This document shows, one piece after another, positions 1-8,918 of a stretch of 64,000 nt of DNA. The position numbers and the translations under genes were made by a program. The DNA comes from UBA4459 sp963776205 (GTDB lineage: Bacteria; Bacteroidota; Bacteroidia; Bacteroidales; F082), in contig CAVZLR010000001.1 of assembly GCA_963776205.1 (NCBI GenBank), forward strand, positions 744,001-808,000, given 5' to 3'. Within the stretch, counting starts at the first letter, position 1, and the number at the start of each line of letters is the position of its first letter. The notes under the pieces were generated by a model. The model saw only the letters and a list, made by a program, of their open reading frames with translations. It had not been told where the DNA came from and ran no database searches.

Positions 1-2
1 AA

Positions 3-380
3 CCCACCAAAGCTGACATTAAGAAAATGCTGGAACCTTTCGAGGAAGCATCTACCTATAAAAACCACTATTTTCCAGATGAAGGTTATCTGAAAGTTTT
101 TATAAAAGACGGAAGCGTGTATATCAACCTTAATTCAGGTAACGGGCTGATTGAAAAAACCAAGCGCCGCAGGGTTTTCCGCGAAGTAAACTACCTTCAT
201 TACAATCCCATTAAATACTGGACCTGGTATTCGGATATTTACGCAGGAGCACTTATTTTACTAGCCGTTACGGGGATACTGATCCCGCGGGGCGATAAAG
301 GGATTACCAGCAGAGGCTTGTGGATGGTAGCCCTAAGCATTGTTATTCCGCTAATTTATTTATTCATTTATTTCTATTAG
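3..380 (+). CDS. PepSY-associated TM-helix protein, C-terminal part (5' end outside window)
   Basis: The reading frame is open to the left edge of the window, so the start lies upstream. The visible part has a soluble stretch with a short beta-like segment (YLKVFIKDGSVYINL) and an Arg/Lys-rich linker. Then comes the WTWYSDIYAGALILLAVTGI segment and a second hydrophobic helix at the C-terminus. The W-x-D-x-H/Y-AGA-LI pattern followed by TGI is typical of PepSY-associated transmembrane proteins. These are membrane proteins of uncertain role, often linked to iron or redox functions at the inner membrane. It is followed one base later by a second small membrane protein, so the two are likely co-transcribed. 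The family call is recognition by eye; the function is unknown. Confidence 0.75.
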   Translation, partial: PTKADIKKMLEPFEEASTYKNHYFPDEGYLKVFIKDGSVYINLNSGNGLIEKTKRRRVFREVNYLHYNPIKYWTWYSDIYAGALILLAVTGILIPRGDKGITSRGLWMVALSIVIPLIYLFIYFY

Positions 381-381
381 C

Positions 382-555
382 ATGAATGAATACATTGTCA
401 TAGCCCTGTTTATTGCCTGGTATGTGCTGGCCATGGTCATTTCCGAACGTATGGGCAAAAAGAAGAGGATAGGTGTCGAATGGTCTTTCCTGATCAGTTT
501 TTTACTAAGTCCGGTAATAGGTTTTATAGTTACGTATTTTAGTAAGGATAAGTAG
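382..555 (+). CDS. 57-residue membrane protein
   Basis: A short ORF begins one base after the stop of the PepSY-TM gene and encodes 57 residues. It has a hydrophobic helix at about residues 4-20 and a basic linker (ERMGKKKRIGVEW). A second hydrophobic helix spans about residues 33-52, with a Lys/Asp tail. This layout (helix, positive loop, helix) suggests a two-pass inner-membrane protein. The tight spacing to the upstream gene supports co-translation. I do not recognise a family and propose no function. Confidence 0.6.
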   Translation: MNEYIVIALFIAWYVLAMVISERMGKKKRIGVEWSFLISFLLSPVIGFIVTYFSKDK

Positions 556-751
556 TGATGTTAAGTCACTATAATTTCGTCCATTTAATCTGCTTTTTTT
601 TTACTTCAATCCTTGATCGGTGAGTTGCAGAACCGTGTCACACCTGCTTATTAATTATGATAATAGCCATTGCTTACCCTTTGATTAAAAGCTGTAACAA
701 TATTTTTGAACCTTCGGTCTTCTTTATTGTTCAAAAAAGAAAAATAATTGC

Positions 752-2968
752 TTAAGCATTTTTTTCGCCAAACACCTTGCCCCATACTGCACCTACTGAC
801 GAATGATACTTGACGATAACAATATTTGTATCAAGCCCTTTTACCAAGGCCTCTGGTAACGTTCCAAAAAGGACATGATGATACATGCTTTTTTTCGTGG
901 CACCAATGAACACAGTATCATAGTCCAAAGACACCTCTTTAATGGCGGCTTCAACTCTTGGGTGGTAGATAATTTTGGTTTTGACATTCAATCCGCATTT
1001 TTCTTTGATACGACTTTTTGAATTCTCGAGTTGTGCTTTTACTTCCAATTTTTCTTCATCGGAAAGAGATGACTTAGTAACTACGCGAAGGATTGTTAGC
1101 GAACCTTTCATTGTTTTGGCTAAACCTCCCGCATAGATCTCAGCAGCTTGGGCATGAGGGCCTCCTCCTGCAGGTAAAAGGATATTTTTGATTTTTTTAT
1201 TCGGATGAGGACGAAACAACATGACATCCCTTTTTGTTTTATTAGCCACCGAATCAATAATACGTCCAATTACATTTTCCGATCTTCTGACTTGACCTTC
1301 CCAGGTCATAAGGACCAGGTTTGCATTGGATTTTCTTGTAGATTCCAGGATTGTCTTTACGGTATTATGACCAACTCGAAGGCTGGTACCAATTGAAGCG
1401 CCGTGTTTCTCACCCTCTGTCTGAATAAGTTCTAACAGTTTCTTTTCCTTCTTAAAATCCCGGGAATCAAATTTCAATGGTTTTAATTTGGGGAATTCTA
1501 CAGCTACCAATGCGGTGATGCTAGCATCATGTCCTTTGGCAAGATTAACGGCAAAATTAACTATCTCAGGCATCATATAATCATCGGCAATTGGAATCAT
1601 TAACTTTTTACTTTTTTGTAATTCATCAGCGGCATACGTCTCGAGTACTAGTTTAGAGGGATCTCCTTCAAGGCCTTCTTCATCAGGTAAAGTGCCCTTC
1701 CAATACAGGAATCCGACAGCACAAAATATAAGTGCAAATAATGCCAATGAGAGTGGTATAGGATGATTCATAACCTGGATAAGCAAATATAGATTCGCAA
1801 TTATACCAACAATGGGAGTTATTGGATAGAGGGGAACTTTGAATGGCCTGGGAAGGTTTGGAAATCTTCTTCGATGTACTATAAGTGCAATATTTACCAT
1901 AATAAGCGCAAACAAGAGAACAGTATCCGCAAAATGTGCTAACTCCTCTAAAGGCAGAAAGATGGTAAAAAGCATGATGAGTACCCCAATAGTAATTACC
2001 GAAACCCAGGGAGTTGCAAACTTCTTGTGGATTTTACCTAAGTATTTCGGAAGTTGCCCTAGTTCGCTCATGGCAAGGGCCACGCGTGATCCGGCCATAA
2101 CGGATGCGTTGGATGCAGAAATCATTGAAAAAATACCACCACCTACAATGACCAGCCCGCCAATGCCACCTAAAAATTTCTTTGCTGCAACACCCATCGA
2201 AGCTTCATCATATGCTGTCAAATCAGAAGCGATAAGGACAAAAATTACAAAAACATATAGCACTGATACAATCCCCACAGCCCAGAAGATGGCTTTTGGT
2301 ATATTTTTTATTGGGTTCTTTACTTCACCTGCAGTAGCAGCAATAGCCGAAAAACCAAAAAAAGTAATGAATACCAGGGTAGAGGTTTGTACAATTTGAC
2401 CCAGATCGCTGCTAAACTTGTCAATCAGATCCTCAATCGATATAAATCGCAGGCCACCAGCCACAAACCATAGAAGCAGAACCACCTTTGCAACGGTCAC
2501 AACAACCTGAAATACGCCACTTTCTTTGGTTCCTTTTATATTCATTAAAGTTAATGCTATTATGAATACCACTCCTGCGAGTTTTTCGAACGGGGCGTGC
2601 CAGATAAATTCCTGAAAATAGGCAGAAAGACTTGACAGGTAAAATGAGCAACTACTAACATATCCCAAAAATAGAGCTACTCCAACTATATAAGCCAATG
2701 GGGCGACAAAGGTTTTCCTGGCATAGAGATACCCCTCTCCCGATTTTGGATAGATCGAAACAAATTCACAATATGCTAGTGCCGTGAAGAGCGAAACGAT
2801 TGCAGCCAAAATAAATGAAATAATGGCGCTTGAGCCCACATTCCTGATCGCCAATCCTGAAAGTGTAAAAATACCTGCTGCTATCATGGTTCCAACTCCA
2901 ATTGACAATGCAGTCATAAATCCCATACTGCGATGAAGTTCACCAGGTGTGTGAGTAATTTTACTCAT
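752..2968 (-). CDS. APC-family amino acid permease fused to two universal-stress-protein domains
   Basis: The 738-residue protein has an N-terminal APC transporter of about 12 helices (residues ~15-430). It opens with the helix-1 motif GVGTMIAAGIFTLSGLA, where the unwound G-x-G region binds substrate in this family. Residues ~450-730 are soluble and hold two tandem UspA-like halves, starting near KKLMIPIADDYMMPE and KNILLPAGGGPHA. Fusion of a permease to cytoplasmic Usp domains is known in bacteria and archaea, where the Usp part is thought to regulate transport through nucleotide binding. Transport of an amino acid or related amine by proton symport or exchange is inferred. It stands alone, with gaps of about 200 and 300 bp on its sides. 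Confidence 0.85.
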   Translation of the reverse strand: MSKITHTPGELHRSMGFMTALSIGVGTMIAAGIFTLSGLAIRNVGSSAIISFILAAIVSLFTALAYCEFVSIYPKSGEGYLYARKTFVAPLAYIVGVALFLGYVSSCSFYLSSLSAYFQEFIWHAPFEKLAGVVFIIALTLMNIKGTKESGVFQVVVTVAKVVLLLWFVAGGLRFISIEDLIDKFSSDLGQIVQTSTLVFITFFGFSAIAATAGEVKNPIKNIPKAIFWAVGIVSVLYVFVIFVLIASDLTAYDEASMGVAAKKFLGGIGGLVIVGGGIFSMISASNASVMAGSRVALAMSELGQLPKYLGKIHKKFATPWVSVITIGVLIMLFTIFLPLEELAHFADTVLLFALIMVNIALIVHRRRFPNLPRPFKVPLYPITPIVGIIANLYLLIQVMNHPIPLSLALFALIFCAVGFLYWKGTLPDEEGLEGDPSKLVLETYAADELQKSKKLMIPIADDYMMPEIVNFAVNLAKGHDASITALVAVEFPKLKPLKFDSRDFKKEKKLLELIQTEGEKHGASIGTSLRVGHNTVKTILESTRKSNANLVLMTWEGQVRRSENVIGRIIDSVANKTKRDVMLFRPHPNKKIKNILLPAGGGPHAQAAEIYAGGLAKTMKGSLTILRVVTKSSLSDEEKLEVKAQLENSKSRIKEKCGLNVKTKIIYHPRVEAAIKEVSLDYDTVFIGATKKSMYHHVLFGTLPEALVKGLDTNIVIVKYHSSVGAVWGKVFGEKNA

Positions 2969-3285
2969 ATTGAATCGCTTTTTTAAAGTTATTATAGATT
3001 CCGGTCATAATTCCATTGCTTTATTGGTAATCAAAAGCCGGATAAAAGTAATTATTTTTGGATTCATAACAAGCCCGACAAAGAATTATTACCCTTGTCG
3101 AAAACTGGTTTTATTTCTAAAATTCCATCAACTGTCAAAATCTCGATTGATACTAGGAGCTCTGAATCAATCTAATTAGAAACTTTTCTCTTTTGGCTGT
3201 GTAATTTTATCAGATTCCGAAAGACTCATTGTTTATATAGCCAGCTCAAATGAGGTCTATATTGTCACATTAAATGTGGTGGATT
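2969..3285. other. 317-bp intergenic region without a supported gene
   Basis: This AT-rich stretch lies upstream of the minus-strand permease and downstream of the minus-strand NTF2-like lipoprotein. A 69-codon plus-strand frame exists, but it has low-complexity coding and no family resemblance. I see no RNA gene, no long repeat and no clear T-tract hairpin. The permease promoter presumably lies at the left end, but no convincing TAnnTTTG box could be assigned. Confidence 0.5.
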
Positions 3286-4218
3286 TTAATTATCTACTCC
3301 AAATTCAAGTTGTCGGTTGTATTCGTCTGATGAAAAGCTGCCTTTTGAATTTTTGATTAGATTTCCTTCACTCAATGTCCAAAGCTCAAATCCACTAATT
3401 TTCACTTGATTGCCTTTCCCATTTGGGTCTGCATCGGTTCCGGTTAAAGTCCAATGAAATTCTATTCCGTTTGTTTTATGAACTAAACTGTCAAAACTTA
3501 CATTCATATCTGGAAACCTGGTCATAAAACTTTGAGCAACATTCGATATGGTTATTCTACCTAAAGCGGGATCTCCGTCATTTACCTGTAACACCCCGTC
3601 TTCCTCAAAAAACATAGCAACAAACTCTGGTCGCTGACTGCCCCAAACCTGTGCATAAGCTTGTGCAAATAGATTCAGATCGAATTCTCTTTCTGCCTCT
3701 GGAATTTGATGAACGGTCCATGCAACACTTAAGAGTTTCCATTGGTCGTTTTCTTTCATCATTGTTACATGATTAATCTCCTCGCTTCGGGCAACACCGA
3801 ATTGCGATATGACAGTGGGTAGTTTTACTGTGGCCAAACGGCCTTTGGTTACTGAGATATTATATTCGATGGCCGTTTCTGAAATTGGTTTTGGATTTTC
3901 AATCTCTGAGATTTTGCTTAAATATTCTTCGATGGTTAACTCTTTATTCAACCAGACTCCATCCTTTAAATAAGTCCATCCAATTATGGCCTGGTCGAAA
4001 GACAAAGCACTTAATTCTTGTACGTCCCGATTTCCAACAGCAATCAAAATCCTATCGAGTACAGCTTTAATCTCTACTTCTTCACTTGATATGGAATCTA
4101 TTGAGCTTGATGCAATTCTTTCACTAATCTTTGCCTTGTCTTGATTAGATTGACAACTAATAATAAAGATTGAAAATAGGGAGAGGACCAATATGGGATT
4201 TCTTAAAAGTTTTTTCAT
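3286..4218 (-). CDS. Lipoprotein with two NTF2/SnoaL-like domains
   Basis: The 310-residue protein starts with a lipoprotein signal (MKKLLRNPILVLSLFSIFII followed by SC). The lipobox Cys is at about residue 22, so the mature protein is probably membrane-anchored. Two consecutive alpha+beta modules of about 120 residues follow. The first (~50-170) contains the pattern FDQAIIGWTY...HVTMMKENDQWKLLSVAWTV. The second (~180-305) contains ALGRITISNVAQSFMTRFP and GFELWTLSEGNLI. Both resemble the DUF4440/SnoaL-like NTF2 fold, which provides a hydrophobic pocket in very diverse proteins. No catalytic residues can be assigned. It lies alone on the minus strand upstream of the acyltransferase gene. Confidence 0.65.
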   Translation of the reverse strand: MKKLLRNPILVLSLFSIFIISCQSNQDKAKISERIASSSIDSISSEEVEIKAVLDRILIAVGNRDVQELSALSFDQAIIGWTYLKDGVWLNKELTIEEYLSKISEIENPKPISETAIEYNISVTKGRLATVKLPTVISQFGVARSEEINHVTMMKENDQWKLLSVAWTVHQIPEAEREFDLNLFAQAYAQVWGSQRPEFVAMFFEEDGVLQVNDGDPALGRITISNVAQSFMTRFPDMNVSFDSLVHKTNGIEFHWTLTGTDADPNGKGNQVKISGFELWTLSEGNLIKNSKGSFSSDEYNRQLEFGVDN

Positions 4219-4279
4219 GATGAGTTTATTTTAGTTTTACTGAACTAGTTATATGTGTACCAAAGTTAATGAATAACGA

Positions 4280-5443
4280 TTATGCTGGCATCGGGTAGCG
4301 CTTAAATTCCTTATTCTGATCGAATAAATAACGATAGGTAATATAATGTTTTGCAGGCTCAGCTCCTACTGCTAACCAAAGTTTACGCATTTGAGGGTTA
4401 TAGTCGGCAACAAAAGAGAATTCCAGTTCGGAATAATGAGGCATTTCCTCAAAAACTTTTTCCAATTTCAGAATAAAAGCCGATTCGATACCTCTATTCT
4501 GAAATTCAGGAATAACGCCCATTAATATTCCTTTAGCCCGGGTCATTTTGTTGGTTTTTACCATGTAAAGTAACCTGAGTTTATTCCATAGATTTAATTT
4601 GCCATTAAAATATTTAAATATCTGATTAACATCAGGAATCATAAGGTAAATAGCAATTGGTCTTTTCTCGTGGTAAGCTAGCCATATAAATTTTTCTTCA
4701 AGAACCGCCTTCGCGTCAGTAATAAACTTTCTGACATACTCTGTACTTAAAGGTTCAAAATCTTTTTTAAAACTTACCCATGCCGTATTAAAAACTTCAG
4801 CGAAATCTGCCACCTGTTTGTCAAGTTTCTTAAAATCGAAATGTTCGAAAGAATACTCAGGTTTATTTGTAAATCTTTCGGCAATCTTCTTAAATCGTTC
4901 AGAAATGGGTTTATTTATATTAAAATGAAAACCTTCTTGTTTGTAATAAATCTGAAATCCATATGTTTCGAAAAGATTTTGATAATAGGGAAGGTGATAT
5001 GCAACATTATACGAAGGTTGTGTGAAACCATCAACCAGAAGCCCCCAGAATTTATCGGTTTCGCCAAAATTTACCGGGCCATCCATTGCTTCAACGCCAT
5101 TTGATGTAAGCCAGTTTTTTGCTGCATCAAAAAGCATGTTTGCTGCTTCCTGATTGTCGATACACTCAAAAAACCCACAAGCCCCGGTTGGTTGCTCGCT
5201 ATCGTTCATGGTATTAAAATCAATAAATGCTGCAATCCTGCCTATTAATTTACCAAGATCGTTTTTTAGTACCCAGCGTATAGCTGTTCCATGTTTATAA
5301 TAAGAGTTCTGTTTTGGGTCGAAAATGCCATCAATATCATTGTCCAGGGGACATACCCAATTTTTATCATTTTTATAGATAAAACGGGCAACATTCAAGA
5401 ACTGCTTCCCTGAAAACTTATCATTTATTTCGATTAATTCCAT
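4280..5443 (-). CDS. GNAT-type acyltransferase-like protein (YghO-like)
   Basis: The 387-residue cytoplasmic protein has no signal peptide. Its N-terminal half (GAAKNWLTSNG-like segment, then EAMDGPVNFGETDKFWGLLV) and C-terminal half (GILMGVIPEFQNRGIESAFI) resemble GNAT folds. The latter carries the R/Q-x-x-G-x-G/E acetyl-CoA-loop-like motif QNRGIES. Long proteins of this type are seen in many Bacteroidota next to lipid or CoA ligase genes. Here the start codon follows the stop of the acyl-CoA synthetase by two bases, so the pair is almost certainly one operon. A role in transferring an acyl group activated by that ligase is inferred from context; the substrate is unknown. Confidence 0.65.
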   Translation of the reverse strand: MELIEINDKFSGKQFLNVARFIYKNDKNWVCPLDNDIDGIFDPKQNSYYKHGTAIRWVLKNDLGKLIGRIAAFIDFNTMNDSEQPTGACGFFECIDNQEAANMLFDAAKNWLTSNGVEAMDGPVNFGETDKFWGLLVDGFTQPSYNVAYHLPYYQNLFETYGFQIYYKQEGFHFNINKPISERFKKIAERFTNKPEYSFEHFDFKKLDKQVADFAEVFNTAWVSFKKDFEPLSTEYVRKFITDAKAVLEEKFIWLAYHEKRPIAIYLMIPDVNQIFKYFNGKLNLWNKLRLLYMVKTNKMTRAKGILMGVIPEFQNRGIESAFILKLEKVFEEMPHYSELEFSFVADYNPQMRKLWLAVGAEPAKHYITYRYLFDQNKEFKRYPMPA

Positions 5444-5445
5444 AG

Positions 5446-7218
5446 CTATTCCGAAACGGTTTCTTTATTAAAAATATCGCTGATTAATTCTTTGTACTTT
5501 TCGATAAGAACTCTTCTTTTTAACTTCAAAGTAGGAGAGAGTTCACCCGAATCGGGCGTCCATTCGTCTGATACAATCTTAAATTGTTTTACTTGTTCAT
5601 CTTTACTTAAGCGCTTATTAAATTCCTTTACAATGCCATAATAGAGTTGGTGCACTGCAGGCATATTTACCAATTCTTGCTTACTGTCGGTATTAATTTT
5701 ATTTCCGATACACCATTTATGAAGGGCTTCGAAGTTTGGTGCCAGTAATGCGCTGGTAAACTTTTCGCCATCGCCAATTACCATTATCTGGTCGATAAAA
5801 ACCGATTCCTTAAATAAACTCTCAATAGCCTGGGGAGAAATGTATATGCTGTTCGACAATTTAAATATTTCTTTCTTCCTATCTGTTATACGCAGAAATT
5901 TACCATCTTCCAATACACCAATATCTCCTGTATGAAACCAGCCATTGCTATCAATAACTTCTTTGGTGGCTTCTTCATTTTTGTAATACCCAAGCATTAC
6001 ATTCGGTCCTTTGCATAAGATTTCACCGTCGGCTGCAATTTTCAATTCAACTCCCTCTATCTTACAACCAACGGTTCCAAAACGCAGGTCTGGTAAGTGT
6101 TGTCGGTTAAGCGTAATAATGGTAGCAGTTTCAGTTAAGCCGTACATATTCAGAAGTTTAATTCCTGCTGCCCAAAAAACTTTTTCCAATCTTGGTTGTA
6201 AGGCCGCCCCTCCTATTCCTACCGACATAATATTGCCTCCGACTGCTTCGCGCCATTTACCAAATATGAGCTTGTCTGCAAGTTTATATTGAAGTTTGTA
6301 CCACAAACCATTTCCTTCGAGTTCGTATTTTAACCCGAGATCAACGGCCCAAAAGAAAAGTTTCTTTTTAATACCCGTTAATTTTTCGCCCTGGCTAATT
6401 ATCCGATCATATACTTTCTCTAAAATTCTGGGTACAGCGCCAAAACCATGCGGTTTAACATCTTTAAGATCGTTGGCTATGGTTGCCACATGTTCGGAAT
6501 AATAGATGCTGCATCCTGAATACTGTGTTTGATAACACCCCAGGCGCTCACCAACATGGCAAATTGGCAATATGCTTAAGTATCGTTGATTGGGCTGAAG
6601 CTTAAAAACTTTTGAAGCAGCTATGGCATTACTCATTAAGTTCCAATGCGATAATAGTACACCTTTCGGGTTGCCTGTGGTACCGGATGTATAAATCAGG
6701 GTAACCGGGTCTGTAGGCTTTGTTTCTTTTTTAGTTTTAATTACTACATCTTTAAATTTGGCTGTTTTTTCTTTTCCCAAATCGCGTACTTCTGTCCAGT
6801 GTTTTGCCCCTTCAACTTCGTTGAAAGTAAATATCAGTTCAGGCAATAAAGGTTTAATAATATTATATAATCTTTTGTCGGAGACAAATGCAGCTTTTAC
6901 TCCTGCATGTTCAAAAATTTCTTTATATCCTGCGCTATTTAAGGTTGTAAAAATTGGCACATGCAATAAACCCGACTGGGAAAGCCCCATATCTACAAAA
7001 TTCCACTCCGGGCGGTTATTTGTAAGGGTAGCTACTTTATCGCCTTTCTTTAAGCCCAGCGCCAATAAGCCATAACTAACAAAATTGGAATTATTAATGT
7101 AATCGCTTACAGAATGATTCACCCACTCACCATTTACCTTACCGGCAAACACGTCTTTTTTGTCGGAAAAATGGGTGGCATATCTTTCCAGAAGGTCAAA
7201 AGTTCTTGTTACTTCCAT
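5446..7218 (-). CDS. Long-chain acyl-CoA synthetase (AMP-forming)
   Basis: The 590-residue protein belongs to the ANL/AMP-binding superfamily. The P-loop-like motif LIYTSGTTGNPKG is at residues ~174-186, the adenine-binding MYGLTETA motif near 360, and the TGDIG motif near 435. The C-terminal hinge is GKFLRITDRKKEIFKLSNS. Length and motif order match FadD/FAA-type long-chain fatty acid:CoA ligases, which make acyl-AMP and then acyl-CoA at the inner face of the membrane. It has no signal peptide. It is the first gene of a two-gene unit with the GNAT-like gene two bases downstream. The exact chain-length preference cannot be read from sequence. Confidence 0.88.
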   Translation of the reverse strand: MEVTRTFDLLERYATHFSDKKDVFAGKVNGEWVNHSVSDYINNSNFVSYGLLALGLKKGDKVATLTNNRPEWNFVDMGLSQSGLLHVPIFTTLNSAGYKEIFEHAGVKAAFVSDKRLYNIIKPLLPELIFTFNEVEGAKHWTEVRDLGKEKTAKFKDVVIKTKKETKPTDPVTLIYTSGTTGNPKGVLLSHWNLMSNAIAASKVFKLQPNQRYLSILPICHVGERLGCYQTQYSGCSIYYSEHVATIANDLKDVKPHGFGAVPRILEKVYDRIISQGEKLTGIKKKLFFWAVDLGLKYELEGNGLWYKLQYKLADKLIFGKWREAVGGNIMSVGIGGAALQPRLEKVFWAAGIKLLNMYGLTETATIITLNRQHLPDLRFGTVGCKIEGVELKIAADGEILCKGPNVMLGYYKNEEATKEVIDSNGWFHTGDIGVLEDGKFLRITDRKKEIFKLSNSIYISPQAIESLFKESVFIDQIMVIGDGEKFTSALLAPNFEALHKWCIGNKINTDSKQELVNMPAVHQLYYGIVKEFNKRLSKDEQVKQFKIVSDEWTPDSGELSPTLKLKRRVLIEKYKELISDIFNKETVSE

Positions 7219-7386
7219 AGTCTAATTATCTTGTTTTAGTTTCGCGGAACGTTTATGGCTATGGCAAGTGGGGCAGAATTCTACCAGAATTTTATCCCAC
7301 GTTGGTGTGGACTTTGAATCCCGCCCCATTTGATATAGCCTGTGTTACCTGCTGGCTTTTCATTTTTTTCAATGTCAGATTTTGAA

Positions 7387-7806
7387 TCAATCAGTCAAAT
7401 TCTCTTTGACAATAATTGACTTGGTTGAAGCAGAATTCTTTCTTAATTCAGCTACTTTTTGATATTCCGCAGAGTTTATAAATTTTTGAAGTTCCTCCAT
7501 TGAATTCCATTCCAAAATTATTAATCTGTTCGGATTCCAATTCCCTTCGCCTGGGATAACTTTTTTGTCTGGGTCTTTGTCAAAAGCCATTCCTCCAGAA
7601 CGAACTAAATATTTTCCTCCATATTTTTTTATAATTGGTTCCACTTTTATTCTGTATTGTTCATACATAATTGTGTCATTGACAGTAATGTCGAGTACAA
7701 CAAAAATTTTCGGTGATGAAGTATCTTTAGCTTTGTCTGTTTGTGCTTGGATAGATATAGTACATAAAAATAAAATGGCTATCAGATTGGTTATTTTGCT
7801 TTTCAT
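7387..7806 (-). CDS. Secreted DUF1330-like protein
   Basis: The 139-residue protein carries a signal peptide (MKSKITNLIAILFLCTISIQAQ, cut after AQ). A small alpha/beta ferredoxin-like domain follows, with VVLDITVNDTIMYEQYR near the start and the pattern GKYLVRSGG ... NRLIILEWNSMEELQKFINS. This matches the DUF1330 group of dimeric alpha-beta barrel proteins, here exported. Cytoplasmic relatives are usually about 95 residues; the extra length is the signal peptide and linkers. Function is unknown. It is monocistronic by spacing. Confidence 0.7.
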   Translation of the reverse strand: MKSKITNLIAILFLCTISIQAQTDKAKDTSSPKIFVVLDITVNDTIMYEQYRIKVEPIIKKYGGKYLVRSGGMAFDKDPDKKVIPGEGNWNPNRLIILEWNSMEELQKFINSAEYQKVAELRKNSASTKSIIVKENLTD

Positions 7807-7838
7807 GATATTTTTTAATTAAGTGTTGTTTTCAGCTT

Positions 7839-7860
7839 CCTGCCAGTCCGGCAGGCGGGT
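7839..7860. repeat. GC-rich palindrome (REP-like)
   Basis: CCTGCC-AGTCC-GGCAGG forms a 6-bp stem with a 5-base loop and is followed by CGGGTA. It stands out from the AT-rich intergenic DNA. It resembles the CCCGCC/GGCGGG palindromes found inside the degenerate tRNA at 52.7-53.4 kb, so it may be another copy of the same short dispersed element. Confidence 0.5.
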
Positions 7861-8007
7861 AGCTGAATGTGATACATCGGACAGCGCTATGAATAGTTGC
7901 CGTTTGAGGAGCTCAAATTTGACAAGTTACTTCTAAATTTCATTCGGGCTTCAATGTTCATATTTACTACTGTTTGGGCTATTATTTTTATACTTTGTTA
8001 CAGGTAG

Positions 8008-8739
8008 TTATTCTTTGCAAATTTCAGTATTTATAAATTCAAAATCTTCTGTGATAATATACTTTCCTGCCGTCCATGTCTTTAAATTAATTTTGTAAAA
8101 AGTCCTGTCATTTTCTTTCCAAGATGTCAATAGTGTCACATTTTCTTCTCGAAAATTTTGATTTACATTAAATGAATAGTCATCTGACTTATCGAAGATT
8201 CCTTTGAAGAAAATCATCTTAAATTTAGGTTTAAATCCAAAATCTTTCGATTCATTTTCATCTACTTGTATCTTAAACTCAGATTCTGTTATTTTTCCTT
8301 TAAAAAAGGCATTCATTATTTTAATTTGTTCTTCACTTTTTCTTTCATCATATTCATCAAGAAGATACAATGTGTCATTTCTTGCTAAAAATGTCCATTT
8401 CCTCATTTCTTGAATTATGATAGTCCCATTTTTCTGAACCTTTTTTGGATAACGGTAAATATTAAATCTTTCGTCTTGAATGCTTTCTGTCAATGATTCA
8501 ATATCTTCTGCAATCGAACCCCCTCGTGAAAAGATGATTATTGTATCTCCAATGACTTTTCTGTAAGCATGAATCTCATTACAGTTCTGAAAGTATTCAA
8601 ATCCCTCAGGACAAGCTGGAGAGTTAAAAACTATATTATTTTTATCAATCCACTTTTCAAGTTTCTTTACTTCCTTATTTTGAGCAAATGAAAAAATACT
8701 CGAAATAGTTAAAATTAATATGATGATGTGTCTTTTCAT
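8008..8739 (-). CDS. Secreted hypothetical protein
   Basis: The 243-residue protein starts with a clear signal peptide (MKRHIIILILTISSIFSFAQ). The mature part is polar and rich in Lys, Glu and aromatic residues. It has beta-like stretches such as TIIIQEMRKWTFLARNDTLYLLDEYDE and two Cys near residues 43-53. I do not recognise a family. It lies alone between the DUF1330-like gene and the symporter gene. Periplasmic or outer-membrane-associated location is inferred from the signal only. Confidence 0.6.
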   Translation of the reverse strand: MKRHIIILILTISSIFSFAQNKEVKKLEKWIDKNNIVFNSPACPEGFEYFQNCNEIHAYRKVIGDTIIIFSRGGSIAEDIESLTESIQDERFNIYRYPKKVQKNGTIIIQEMRKWTFLARNDTLYLLDEYDERKSEEQIKIMNAFFKGKITESEFKIQVDENESKDFGFKPKFKMIFFKGIFDKSDDYSFNVNQNFREENVTLLTSWKENDRTFYKINLKTWTAGKYIITEDFEFINTEICKE

Positions 8740-8774
8740 AATTACCTGTAACTTCTTTTATGCGTCATAAAAGT

Positions 8775-8817
8775 ACCGAATAACACCTAATTTGAAGGTG
8801 AATTCGGTAGTTTTTTG
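8775..8817 (-). terminator. Rho-independent terminator downstream of the symporter gene
   Basis: An inverted repeat pairs ACCGAAT with ATTCGGT and CACCT with AGGTG around a short AT loop. It is flanked by T-rich sequence on either strand (TTTTTT on plus, ACTTTT on minus). It sits about 100 bp past the stop of the minus-strand symporter gene and just before the next minus-strand start. Confidence 0.55.
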
Positions 8818-8918
8818 TTCTGTTTATCCCTTTCTGTTATTTATACATGTATTAGCATTTACTATGTACCTAATAAACGTATCAATTCAAATATATAACA
8901 AAAAAACAGTTTAAAAAA

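Noticed and set aside
1839..2399. 186-codon plus-strand frame opposite the APC-Usp gene
   Set aside because: It is a shadow of membrane-helix codons on the minus strand.
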